Part shown: positions 1 to 5,652 of the stretch, piece by piece
How positions within the stretch are numbered: position 1 is the first letter of the stretch
How the letters are laid out: every line of letters begins with the position of its first letter
NCBI GenBank assembly: GCA_004558825.1
Contig: SFDB01000031.1
Span: 1-8,950 of the forward strand
Reading direction: 5' to 3'
Length of the DNA stretch: 8,950 nt
DNA from: Clostridiales bacterium
Lineage (GTDB): Bacteria > Bacillota > Clostridia > Christensenellales > CAG-138
Translations under genes and position numbers: made by a program
The notes under the pieces: generated by a model
What the model saw: only the letters and a program-made list of their open reading frames with translations
What the model was told of the DNA's origin: nothing
Databases searched by the model: none

Positions 1-44
1 GGGCTGTTGAAATCCCCGTTGAAGCGCAAGAAAAGACGGCATAG
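1..44 (+). CDS. C-terminal end of an upstream gene (partial)
   Basis: The reading frame starting at base 3 is open from the window edge and reads AVEIPVEAQEKTA before a TAG at 42-44. The stop lies inside the first arm of a strong intrinsic terminator (34-78), which is where the end of a plus-strand gene is expected. A second frame stays open longer but runs through the terminator, so it is less likely. Only 13 residues are visible, so no function can be given. The call rests on frame, codon choice and terminator position. Confidence 0.45.
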   Translation, partial: AVEIPVEAQEKTA

Positions 45-78
45 CCTACATTGCTGTAAACTATGCCGTCTCCTTTTT
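34..78 (+). terminator. Strong intrinsic terminator of the upstream gene
   Basis: An 11-bp perfect stem pairs 34-44 (AGACGGCATAG) with 61-71 (CTATGCCGTCT) around a 16-nt loop. CC and then five T at 74-78 follow directly. It sits at the stop codon of the partial upstream gene and should end plus-strand transcription before the acetyltransferase region. Confidence 0.85.
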
Positions 79-296
79 AGAGATTTACACTATCCCTAAA
101 CCGCACGGACAAAGGGTCGGCCTTTTAGTGTCGAAAAAGCCGCATACTGCCACTTTTTCGAGTTTTTCTCGTGTTTTGCCTCTCGCATTCGCCCCGTGCG
201 GCAAAACCCGCAAAATACGAAAACCCGGAGGCATTTGTGTATGGCGGGAGACGGATTAAGCTCAGTGCGGAAAGATATACGAGCGCATTGTGTTCG
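79..296. other. Non-coding stretch with several inverted repeats
   Basis: No convincing gene was found between the two terminators at 34-78 and 297-333. The region holds a long-range inverted repeat (CCGCACGG at 101-108 against CCGTGCGG at 194-201), an imperfect GGC-cTTTT / AAAAa-GCC hairpin near 119-144, and a small CGAG-TTTTT-CTCG hairpin near 158-171. GGAGG at 227-231 precedes an ATG at 241, but that frame continues through the acetyltransferase terminator and antisense into its coding region, so it is not called as a gene. The stretch could be a structured RNA, an interspersed intergenic repeat or a decayed gene; the sequence alone does not decide. Confidence 0.4.
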
Positions 297-333
297 AAAC
301 AAAACGGCGTTTGCGAAACTCGGCAAACGCCGT
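297..333 (-). terminator. Intrinsic terminator of the GNAT gene
   Basis: An 11-bp perfect stem pairs 304-314 (ACGGCGTTTGC) with 323-333, with an 8-nt loop. Read on the minus strand it is followed by TTTGTTT (303-297). It begins 18 nt after the stop codon of the acetyltransferase gene. Confidence 0.75.
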
Positions 334-351
334 AAAGCGTTAAAGGGAATG

Positions 352-828
352 TTACTCGGGCTTTTCCATATGTCCGCACTGGCTGAACCAGCGGACTCCG
401 TTCTTGTCGACGCTCATGTGTATATACTTGCCGCCGTGCGCTTCGAATTCGCCGCCGTCGGCCGTAAAACCGAATGATTCGTAGTAGCTGCGCATGTCTG
501 CGGGAGCGTCGGTGACTATTTTGTGTCCCGATAGCCCCTGCCCCTTATAAAGAAGCATACGCAGCGCGAGGTCGTAATAGCCCTCACTCCTGAACTTTTT
601 GCGTACGGCAATGCGTCCTATTCCCGTATCGTGACCGAGGGGATATATGCGCGCGGTGGCGATGAGCTCGCCCGTATCCGCCGTGACAAGCAGGTGGGCG
701 GCATAGACGTCGTAGTCGTCAAACTCTTTTTCGGGATCGCCGCCTTGTTCATCAACAAAAACTTCGGTCCTGATGCTTTTTACATCGTCAAAATCGGCCT
801 TGCCGAACTTCCAAACAGCCTTAAACAT
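352..828 (-). CDS. GNAT-family N-acetyltransferase (ElaA/YjcF-like)
   Basis: This 158-residue cytosolic protein is predicted to transfer an acetyl group from acetyl-CoA to an unidentified amine. It follows the order of the small ElaA/YjcF-like GNATs: IRTEVFVDEQG (about 19-29), HLLV then GELIATARIYP (45-63), the beta4/motif A stretch GRIAVRKKFRSEG (71-83), and SYYESFGF (114-121), where such enzymes carry a tyrosine near the thiol of CoA. One oddity is the pyrophosphate-binding loop: it reads R80-S-E-G83-Y-Y85, while the family usually has a small Gly or Ala at the last position. A short tail (NGVRWFSQCGHMEKPE) extends past the usual end. The start is fixed by AGGAGG five bases before the ATG. 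The gene is monocistronic, with its own promoter (856-884) and terminator (297-333). Confidence 0.88.
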   Translation of the reverse strand: MFKAVWKFGKADFDDVKSIRTEVFVDEQGGDPEKEFDDYDVYAAHLLVTADTGELIATARIYPLGHDTGIGRIAVRKKFRSEGYYDLALRMLLYKGQGLSGHKIVTDAPADMRSYYESFGFTADGGEFEAHGGKYIHMSVDKNGVRWFSQCGHMEKPE

Positions 829-855
829 AGTTTCCTCCTATGGTAATCCCGCAAT

Positions 856-884
856 ATAATAGCCTAAATCGAACAAATTGTAAA
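856..884 (-). promoter_or_regulatory. Sigma-A-type promoter of the GNAT gene
   Basis: On the minus strand TTTACA (884-879) is followed by 17 bp and TATTAT (861-856). It lies about 28 bp upstream of the start codon with a good ribosome binding site between. It is arranged back to back with the plus-strand promoter at 891-918. Confidence 0.6.
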
Positions 885-890
885 TATGGT

Positions 891-918
891 TTGACGATAT
901 CCTTTTTATATGTAAAAA
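891..918 (+). promoter_or_regulatory. Probable promoter of the methyltransferase gene
   Basis: TTGACG at 891-896 is a good -35. The -10 is poorer: TAAAAA at 913-918 (16-bp spacer), overlapping a TG at 911-912. It precedes AAGAGGG and the ATG at 948. The -35 is strong evidence; the exact -10 is uncertain. Confidence 0.45.
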
Positions 919-947
919 TATGATGATAAAACTAAAGAGGGATAAAT

Positions 948-2534
948 ATGTTCAGAGGAGATCTTGATAAAATACGCGCCTCGCTTTTGACGCCCGGCGG
1001 AGCGCAACGGCTTGAAAAAACGCCCGAAGCCTCTTTCGAGGCGGCATGGGTGCTGTTCGAGCGCGAAAACAATGCGGCGGCATGCGGTTTTTTGAGCAGG
1101 CTTGCCAAAAAAAAGAAATATAAGGATGAGCTGAACGCACGGCTGTACGACAGGCGTCTGCTCTATCAGGGGATAAAAAGCGACGACCCGAAGATGCGAA
1201 AAAATGCGGCGAGGCTGATGGGCGCGCTTCAGCAGGAGCGCGATGCGTCCGTGCTGATAGAAGCGCTCAAGGCGGAAACGCAGAGATATGCGCGCGCTTC
1301 GATGATATTGAGCATAGGCGCCGTAGGCGGCGATGAAGCGATATCGTTTCTCGAGGGGTATGAGGTTGCGCCTGCGGCCGACGAGACGGAGAATAAGCAT
1401 GTCAGCGAGGAGCGTGAAGCGCTTCGAGTGGCGCTCAGGCATGTGCGCCCCGTCGAACAGCATAAATTTGCGGGCTTTAAGCGTGATATAGACGTCGAAC
1501 TGCGTTCGCCCAAAATGCTTGGGGCCCAGCTTGCGGCGGAGCTTGAAGAGCTCGGAATAACGGTAAAGCGCCGGTGGGGCGACGGAGTGCTCGTTTCGAC
1601 GTGTGACCCAACGCAGCTTTTCGATGCACGCTGCTTCCATGAGATGCTCATACCGCTCGTGCGGGGAATACGCGCCGATGCGAATGTTATTGCCGCGCAC
1701 GCGAAGCATACGTTTGAGCCGCTTATATGTGAAACCTGCGAGGGCGAGAAGCCGTACAGGTTCAGGGTGGAGCTTCGCGGAAGCTTCACAGACAGGGAAA
1801 AGCTTGTTCGTGACATAGTAGACAAGCTTGAGAGCGAGACGCTCGAAAATTCGCCTTCGTTTTACGACGCCGAGCTCAGGATAGAGCAGCAGAAGGACGA
1901 CAGGTGCGACCTTTATGCGAAGCTTTATATGATACGCGACTCACGCTTTGATTATCGAGTCCGTTCGCTTCCTGCGTCTATACACCCCGCGACGGCGGCG
2001 GCCGTTCTGCGCCTTGCGTATGACGAGCTGAAGGTCGGCGCAAGGGTACTTGACCCGTTCTGCGGAAGCGGTACGATGCTTATAGAGCGCTCAAAGCTTT
2101 CGCCGTGCTCAAAGCTCACCGGCGTAGACATAACGCCCAAGGCGCTTGAAGCGGCAAAAGCCAACATAATCGCGGCCGATGCAGATATAGAGCTTGTGTG
2201 CAAGGACTGCATAAAATTCCGCGCCGAGGCTCCGTACGACGAAGTGATAACGAACATGCCGTTCGGCAACCGCGTAGGCTCGCATATAAACAACACGCGC
2301 CTTTACTCCGACTTCGTGGACATGCTGCCAAAATGGCTCAAGGACGGCGGCATAGCGATACTCTACACGATGGAGTATACGCTTTTGAAACGTACGATAG
2401 CCATGCATGAGGAGCTCGAGCTGGTTGCGCGCGGCAAAACGGAGGCAGGCGGACTTATACCCGGAATATTTATATTGCGCTATAACGCCTTGCCCGAGCA
2501 GACGGAGGACGAAGCTCCGGAGGATGCGGAGTAA
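948..2534 (+). CDS. THUMP-like RNA methyltransferase with N-terminal HEAT-like repeats (Trm14/RlmL type)
   Basis: This 528-residue predicted SAM-dependent methyltransferase probably makes N2-methylguanosine in tRNA or rRNA. The C-terminal half shows the COG0116/UPF0020 pattern: YRVRSLPASIHPATAAAVLRLA matches the segment before the catalytic domain in Trm14-like enzymes. SAM-binding motif I is VLDPFCGSG at 367-375, an acidic motif II follows in TGVDITPKAL, and the catalytic motif IV is NMPFG at 436-440 (related proteins have NPPY or D/N-x-P-F/Y-G). Residues about 180-330 are of the size and place of a THUMP/ferredoxin-like RNA-binding module, by position more than by motif. Residues about 78-140 look like two helical HEAT-type repeats (DDPKMRKNAARLMGAL, then QRYARASMILSIGAVG), which is unusual in this family. 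The acidic tail (EQTEDEAPEDAE) is probably disordered. The start is supported by AAGAGGG six bases before the ATG. The exact RNA target cannot be read from sequence. Confidence 0.82.
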   Translation: MFRGDLDKIRASLLTPGGAQRLEKTPEASFEAAWVLFERENNAAACGFLSRLAKKKKYKDELNARLYDRRLLYQGIKSDDPKMRKNAARLMGALQQERDASVLIEALKAETQRYARASMILSIGAVGGDEAISFLEGYEVAPAADETENKHVSEEREALRVALRHVRPVEQHKFAGFKRDIDVELRSPKMLGAQLAAELEELGITVKRRWGDGVLVSTCDPTQLFDARCFHEMLIPLVRGIRADANVIAAHAKHTFEPLICETCEGEKPYRFRVELRGSFTDREKLVRDIVDKLESETLENSPSFYDAELRIEQQKDDRCDLYAKLYMIRDSRFDYRVRSLPASIHPATAAAVLRLAYDELKVGARVLDPFCGSGTMLIERSKLSPCSKLTGVDITPKALEAAKANIIAADADIELVCKDCIKFRAEAPYDEVITNMPFGNRVGSHINNTRLYSDFVDMLPKWLKDGGIAILYTMEYTLLKRTIAMHEELELVARGKTEAGGLIPGIFILRYNALPEQTEDEAPEDAE

Positions 2535-2545
2535 GCGCCGTGTTT

Positions 2546-2574
2546 ACCGAAATTTAATATTTTCGGTCGATTTT
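2546..2574 (+). terminator. Weak hairpin after the methyltransferase gene
   Basis: A 7-bp stem pairs ACCGAAA (2546-2552) with TTTCGGT (2561-2567) around an 8-nt AT loop. CGA and then four T follow. It lies 11 bp after the stop codon, but stem and T-tract are weak, so some read-through into the hydrolase gene is likely. Confidence 0.4.
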
Positions 2575-2598
2575 CGGCGTGTTTTGGGGATTGAATTG

Positions 2599-2627
2599 TT
2601 GCAAATATGGCGCGATGAATGTAAAAT
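2599..2627 (+). promoter_or_regulatory. Probable promoter of the alpha/beta hydrolase gene
   Basis: TTGCAA (2599-2604), 17 bp, then TAAAAT (2622-2627). It sits about 50 bp upstream of the GTG start in the 144-bp gap after the methyltransferase. Spacing and boxes fit sigma-A, with mismatches in both boxes. Confidence 0.55.
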
Positions 2628-2678
2628 AGAATTGAATGCATCCTGTGCGCGGCGCAGGGAAACAACGGGAGGATAGTA

Positions 2679-4088
2679 GTGAGTTTATCCCTACAGGTTA
2701 AAAAATTCATAAATTCCGAGCATACGGGCGAGTATGTAGACATAATCTGGCGCGGCCGTTCGGAAGAGGAACGGTATGCCGATGACGTCGACGCGAACGG
2801 AGATTCGCGCCCCGTTGAAATTGATGAGCTTTTCGCATACGACGAGGTAAGCGACGGCGTTGAGGAAGCGGCGCCGCAGGAAGCTGCCGGGGAGATTTCA
2901 TGCGAAAAGCCCGCTGAGGCGGCTGCCGAGGATACGGCGGTCGAGGAAGCGCCGAAAACGGAAGAAACCGATGACAAGCCCGAAACGGGGGAGCAGACTG
3001 ACGGGTTTATAAAGCCTGACGTTATCGATAATCCCGATGATTTCGGAATAATCGACGATGACGACGATGACGACGATGATGACGATGATGACGATGATGA
3101 CGATGATGACGACGGCGAGAGGCTTTTTTCGTGGCTGAGGCGCAAGGACAAAAAAGGCTCCTTTGACGCGGATGATGAAGAAGAATCCGAAGAGAAACAG
3201 GAGAAAGAGGAAAATAAGAAAAATCAGGAAAAGCAGGAGCCCCAAAAGAAGCAAAAGGACGAGCGTGAGCATCCGAGCGCAAGGCAGAGCGCGCCGCGCG
3301 GCGAACGCATAAGGATACACTACATGGATGAGGGAAACGGCGAACCGCTCATACTCATTCATACTGTCGGCCAGTCGCTCTATACATGGCGCAAGCTTTA
3401 TGCGAGCCTTACAGAGCGCTACAGGGTTATAGCGCTAGACCTGCCCGGTCACGGCTATTCGTCAAAGCCCGAGACATTCATGTATGACATAGACGATTAT
3501 GCGGAGCTGATACGCCTTTTCATGGACGCGCTCCATATTGAGTCTGCGCATATGATGGCGTACTCGATGGGAGCCGCATACGCGCTTGCCTTTGCGCGGG
3601 AGAATCCTGAGCGCCTCGGTAAGCTTGTGCTGCTTTCACCGGGAGGAATAACGGGCGAAATGCCGCTTTCCATACGCCTTATGGGCAGCGCCGTTTTCGG
3701 AGGTATAGCGAGCGCGTTGTTTGGTATGCGCACGGTTGAGAAGATACTCGGACAGTGCTTCTTCGACTTGACGAACATTGACAGCACGGTTGTCAGCGAG
3801 AATTATCGAACGGCGTCGTTACCCGATGCAAGGAAAGCGATACGCAGCTCCATACAGCGTTTTGACGAGGAGGCGCTTTTTGCGCAGCTCCGAGAAATAT
3901 TCGTTCCCGCGCTCATACTTTGGGGAAGCGAGGATAAATGGCATACGCGTGAAGACGTCGAGCTTTATCATGCGGCGCTTAAAAATGCCGACCTTGCGGT
4001 GATAAGGAATGCGGGCCATCTGCTTCATGAGGAAAAGCAGGATAAGGTTGTGGATGCGCTCGAAGAGTACATACCCCCGGTGCTTTGA
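2679..4088 (+). CDS. Alpha/beta hydrolase with a long acidic, poly-Asp N-terminal region
   Basis: This 469-residue protein has two very different halves. Residues about 210-469 are an alpha/beta hydrolase fold: HTVGQS (228-233) in the oxyanion-loop position, DLPGHGYSSKP (254-264), a nucleophile elbow AYSMG with Ser296, acid Asp419 in WGSEDKW, and His447 in NAGHLLHEE, giving a complete Ser-Asp-His triad. The substrate is unknown; ester, lactone or C-C bond hydrolysis are all possible. Two motif details differ from the usual forms: HT instead of HG, and Ala instead of Gly at the start of the elbow. Residues 1-205 have no recognisable domain. They are rich in Asp and Glu, with 20 consecutive Asp at 126-145, then a Glu/Lys/Gln-rich linker (about 165-205). 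No signal peptide or membrane segment is visible, so it should be cytosolic. The start is GTG at 2679, chosen for GGGAGGA at 2667-2673 with 5-base spacing. A terminator follows. Confidence 0.85.
   Translation: MSLSLQVKKFINSEHTGEYVDIIWRGRSEEERYADDVDANGDSRPVEIDELFAYDEVSDGVEEAAPQEAAGEISCEKPAEAAAEDTAVEEAPKTEETDDKPETGEQTDGFIKPDVIDNPDDFGIIDDDDDDDDDDDDDDDDDDDDGERLFSWLRRKDKKGSFDADDEEESEEKQEKEENKKNQEKQEPQKKQKDEREHPSARQSAPRGERIRIHYMDEGNGEPLILIHTVGQSLYTWRKLYASLTERYRVIALDLPGHGYSSKPETFMYDIDDYAELIRLFMDALHIESAHMMAYSMGAAYALAFARENPERLGKLVLLSPGGITGEMPLSIRLMGSAVFGGIASALFGMRTVEKILGQCFFDLTNIDSTVVSENYRTASLPDARKAIRSSIQRFDEEALFAQLREIFVPALILWGSEDKWHTREDVELYHAALKNADLAVIRNAGHLLHEEKQDKVVDALEEYIPPVL
3054..3113 (+). repeat. 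In-frame 9-bp minisatellite encoding 20 aspartates
   Basis: Six consecutive 9-bp units, GACGATGAC twice then GACGATGAT four times, followed by GACGAC, encode Asp126-Asp145 of the hydrolase. Every unit is a multiple of three, so gain or loss of units by replication slippage would change the length of the acidic run without breaking the frame. Confidence 0.9.
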
Positions 4089-4115
4089 TACGATAAGCAG
4101 CGCAATGACATGAAC

Positions 4116-4149
4116 AAAAAGAAGCGGCTCGATGATTGCGGCCGCTTTT
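4116..4149. terminator. Bidirectional terminator between convergent genes
   Basis: A 7-bp stem pairs AAGCGGC (4122-4128) with GCCGCTT (4141-4147) around a 13-nt loop. On the plus strand it ends in TTTT (4146-4149). On the minus strand it is followed by C and five T (4120-4116), a better U-tract. It lies between the hydrolase stop (4088) and the phosphatase stop (4259) and can serve both. Confidence 0.6.
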
Positions 4150-4258
4150 ATGATTTGGCTTTAATATCGTAAGCATTATTTCTTTTCAATTCTCAAAATG
4201 ATGCGGGCAATATGGGATAGGGAACGGATTCCATGCCGCAGTGTATGCAGACATGGCT

Positions 4259-4918
4259 TCATATATGCGGGATATTGCCGGATATCGGCTTCGACGTGCC
4301 GATAGCGCGCATCGCACGTTCAAAATACGCATAGTCGTCGGCGAAGTGCGCGTCGGAGGCAATCCACGCAGCCATGCTGTTTGCGATAAGCTTTTCCGCA
4401 AGGCGGCGCTCAGAGGAAAAAAAGCGCCCGAAAAAAGCGCACGCATCGAGCTGAAGCTCGCACCCGAGCTCGAGCATCCTCTCGGCGATGTCGATGTTAC
4501 GCTGTATGCAGCGGTATCGCTCGGGGTGAGCGATTATCACATCAATGCCGGCGCGCTGTATGTAGATTACCATGTTTTCCCACAATGGAGGCAGCATGTC
4601 GCAGTCAAACTCCAAAAGCAGCGCACTGCTTTCGCCGAGCGTGAGCAGACGGAGTTCGTCGGCGCCGATGGAAGCTATCGCTCCGTAATAGACCTCAAAG
4701 CCAAGTTTGAGATCTATGCCTTCTTTGTCGGCATGGGGCTTGAGAGCAGAAAATGCGCTGCGAATCGGGCCGAGTTGTTTCAGGTCGTACATATGCGGCG
4801 TGGCATAGAGCACGTCAATATTGGCTCGCTTTGCGGCGCGGAGCATTTCAATCGACGAATCGATATCGGGGGCGCCATCGTCGACGCCGAACAAAACGTG
4901 CGAATGAATATCCTTCAT
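4259..4918 (-). CDS. PHP-type protein tyrosine phosphatase, CpsB/CapC/YwqE family
   Basis: This 219-residue metal-dependent phosphatase (PHP fold, expected EC 3.1.3.48) is predicted to remove phosphate from the tyrosine cluster of the cognate kinase and so reset polysaccharide assembly. All PHP metal-binding motifs are present: DIHSHVLFGVDDG (3-15), TPH (40-42), Glu75 in GFEVYYG, HPERY (131-135) and SDAH (188-191). Length fits the family. The protein should be cytosolic, acting at the membrane-bound kinase complex. Its ATG overlaps the TGA of the kinase gene (ATGA, 4918-4915). The only upstream Shine-Dalgarno-like sequence is a weak AAGAG, so translation probably depends on coupling to the kinase gene. 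It is the last gene of the operon. Function by family is secure; the in vivo substrate is inferred from its neighbour. Confidence 0.93.
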   Translation of the reverse strand: MKDIHSHVLFGVDDGAPDIDSSIEMLRAAKRANIDVLYATPHMYDLKQLGPIRSAFSALKPHADKEGIDLKLGFEVYYGAIASIGADELRLLTLGESSALLLEFDCDMLPPLWENMVIYIQRAGIDVIIAHPERYRCIQRNIDIAERMLELGCELQLDACAFFGRFFSSERRLAEKLIANSMAAWIASDAHFADDYAYFERAMRAIGTSKPISGNIPHI

Positions 4919-4935
4919 TTTCTCTTTTTTTTCTT
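4915..4935 (-). other. Slippery A_AAA_AAG heptamer at the kinase/phosphatase overlap
   Basis: On the minus strand the last kinase codons read AAG AAA AAA AAG AGA AAA TGA. They contain eight A in a row (4932-4925) and the heptamer A_AAA_AAG in the zero frame (4930-4924), the classic -1 frameshift site type known from dnaX. After a -1 shift the reading continues GAG AAA ATG AAG, that is, straight into the phosphatase frame with no stop. I see no obvious stimulatory stem-loop or upstream Shine-Dalgarno element, so function is unproven. Transcriptional slippage on the A run would have a related effect. Confidence 0.4.
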
Positions 4936-5652
4936 AAACCCGATACGTTCGAAAAGCGTAAGTCTTTTTTTTCTGCGCTTGCGGAGTCCGTCGGAATAGT
5001 AGCGGCTGTAATAATAGTGCGTTCCCGATTCCTTCACGCCGTTGAGAGCCACGCCAAGAAGACGCGCCTCGGCTTTTTCAAGCTGTGCAACGGCTTCCTT
5101 TGCCGCAGCTATCTCCGTAGCGCCCGGGCGTATGACGAGCACGGTGCCGTCGGCTTCGCGCGCAAGGAGAGCCGCCTCGATAAACGAGCAAAGCGGCGGC
5201 GTGTCAAGGATTATCATGTCGAAGCTTTGCTTCAGCCTGGCGAACACGTCGGCGAAACGCTTTGAGCCGAGCACCTCGACGGGGTTTGCGAGCGTTTTTG
5301 TGTCTATGAAAAAGAGATTTTCCTGCTCTGTTTGCGACACGGCGTGCTCGGGCAGCACTTCACCCGCGATTATTTCGGTAAGGCCGTACGGTGGACGCTG
5401 CTTAAAATAGGAGGCTATCATGGGCCGCCTGCAATCGCAGTCGATAATGAGCGTTTTTTTGCCTGTTTCCGCCATAGCGATGGCAAGATATGACGACACG
5501 GACGATTTGCCCTCATGCGGCATGACGCTGGTCACGACGATAGATTGTACGGGCTTATCGACGGACGAAAACTGTATATTTGTCCGCAGACGCCTTATCG
5601 CATCCTGAAGGCCCGACTTGCTTGTGCGATATTGCTCGATTATATTACTCAT
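4915..5652 (-). CDS. Bacterial tyrosine kinase, CpsD/CapB/YwqD family
   Basis: This 245-residue cytosolic BY-kinase autophosphorylates tyrosines and, with its membrane activator, controls length and export of surface polysaccharide. Visible parts: RRLRTNIQF (20-28), typical of the family N-terminus; Walker A SVMPHEGKSS (42-51); Walker A' LIIDCD (68-73); Walker B MIILD (146-150) followed by TPP; and a C-terminal tyrosine cluster Y223, Y224, Y225, Y228, Y229. The tail after the cluster is strongly basic, ending FKKKKRK. Walker A has His where most members have Gly (PGEGKS); the essential GKS is intact. The ATG lies inside the end of the Wzz gene (8-bp overlap), with GGAGG nine bases upstream. 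It overlaps the phosphatase gene by 4 bp. Separate kinase and activator genes are the Gram-positive arrangement, unlike fused Wzc. Confidence 0.93.
   Translation of the reverse strand: MSNIIEQYRTSKSGLQDAIRRLRTNIQFSSVDKPVQSIVVTSVMPHEGKSSVSSYLAIAMAETGKKTLIIDCDCRRPMIASYFKQRPPYGLTEIIAGEVLPEHAVSQTEQENLFFIDTKTLANPVEVLGSKRFADVFARLKQSFDMIILDTPPLCSFIEAALLAREADGTVLVIRPGATEIAAAKEAVAQLEKAEARLLGVALNGVKESGTHYYYSRYYSDGLRKRRKKRLTLFERIGFKKKKRK

Noticed and set aside
125..379. Minus-strand frames of 76 and 84 codons in the left intergenic region
   Set aside because: Both start in or upstream of the terminator at 297-333 and have no ribosome binding site or domain; they overlap each other.
196..477. Plus-strand frame with GGAGG at 227-231 before an ATG at 241
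   Set aside because: It runs through the acetyltransferase terminator hairpin and then antisense through the gene's 3' end; the encoded protein is low in recognisable pattern, so the ribosome site is probably chance.
906..1825. Long minus-strand frames (267 and 198 codons) opposite the methyltransferase
   Set aside because: Arg/Phe- and Ser-rich translations typical of antisense shadows; the plus-strand frame has clear methyltransferase motifs.
2480..3362. Minus-strand Ser-rich, Ile/Val-rich and His/Arg-rich frames opposite the hydrolase N-terminus
   Set aside because: These are the antisense readings of the GAC/GAT repeat; the plus-strand frame continues into a hydrolase with a complete triad.
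4241..4999. Plus-strand 252-codon frame opposite the phosphatase
   Set aside because: Exact antisense of a gene with all PHP motifs; no ribosome binding site or family resemblance.
5645..5652. Frameshift fusion of Wzz and kinase genes, as in Wzc
   Set aside because: The 8-bp overlap has no slippery sequence and the kinase has its own GGAGG and ATG, so two separate proteins are expected.
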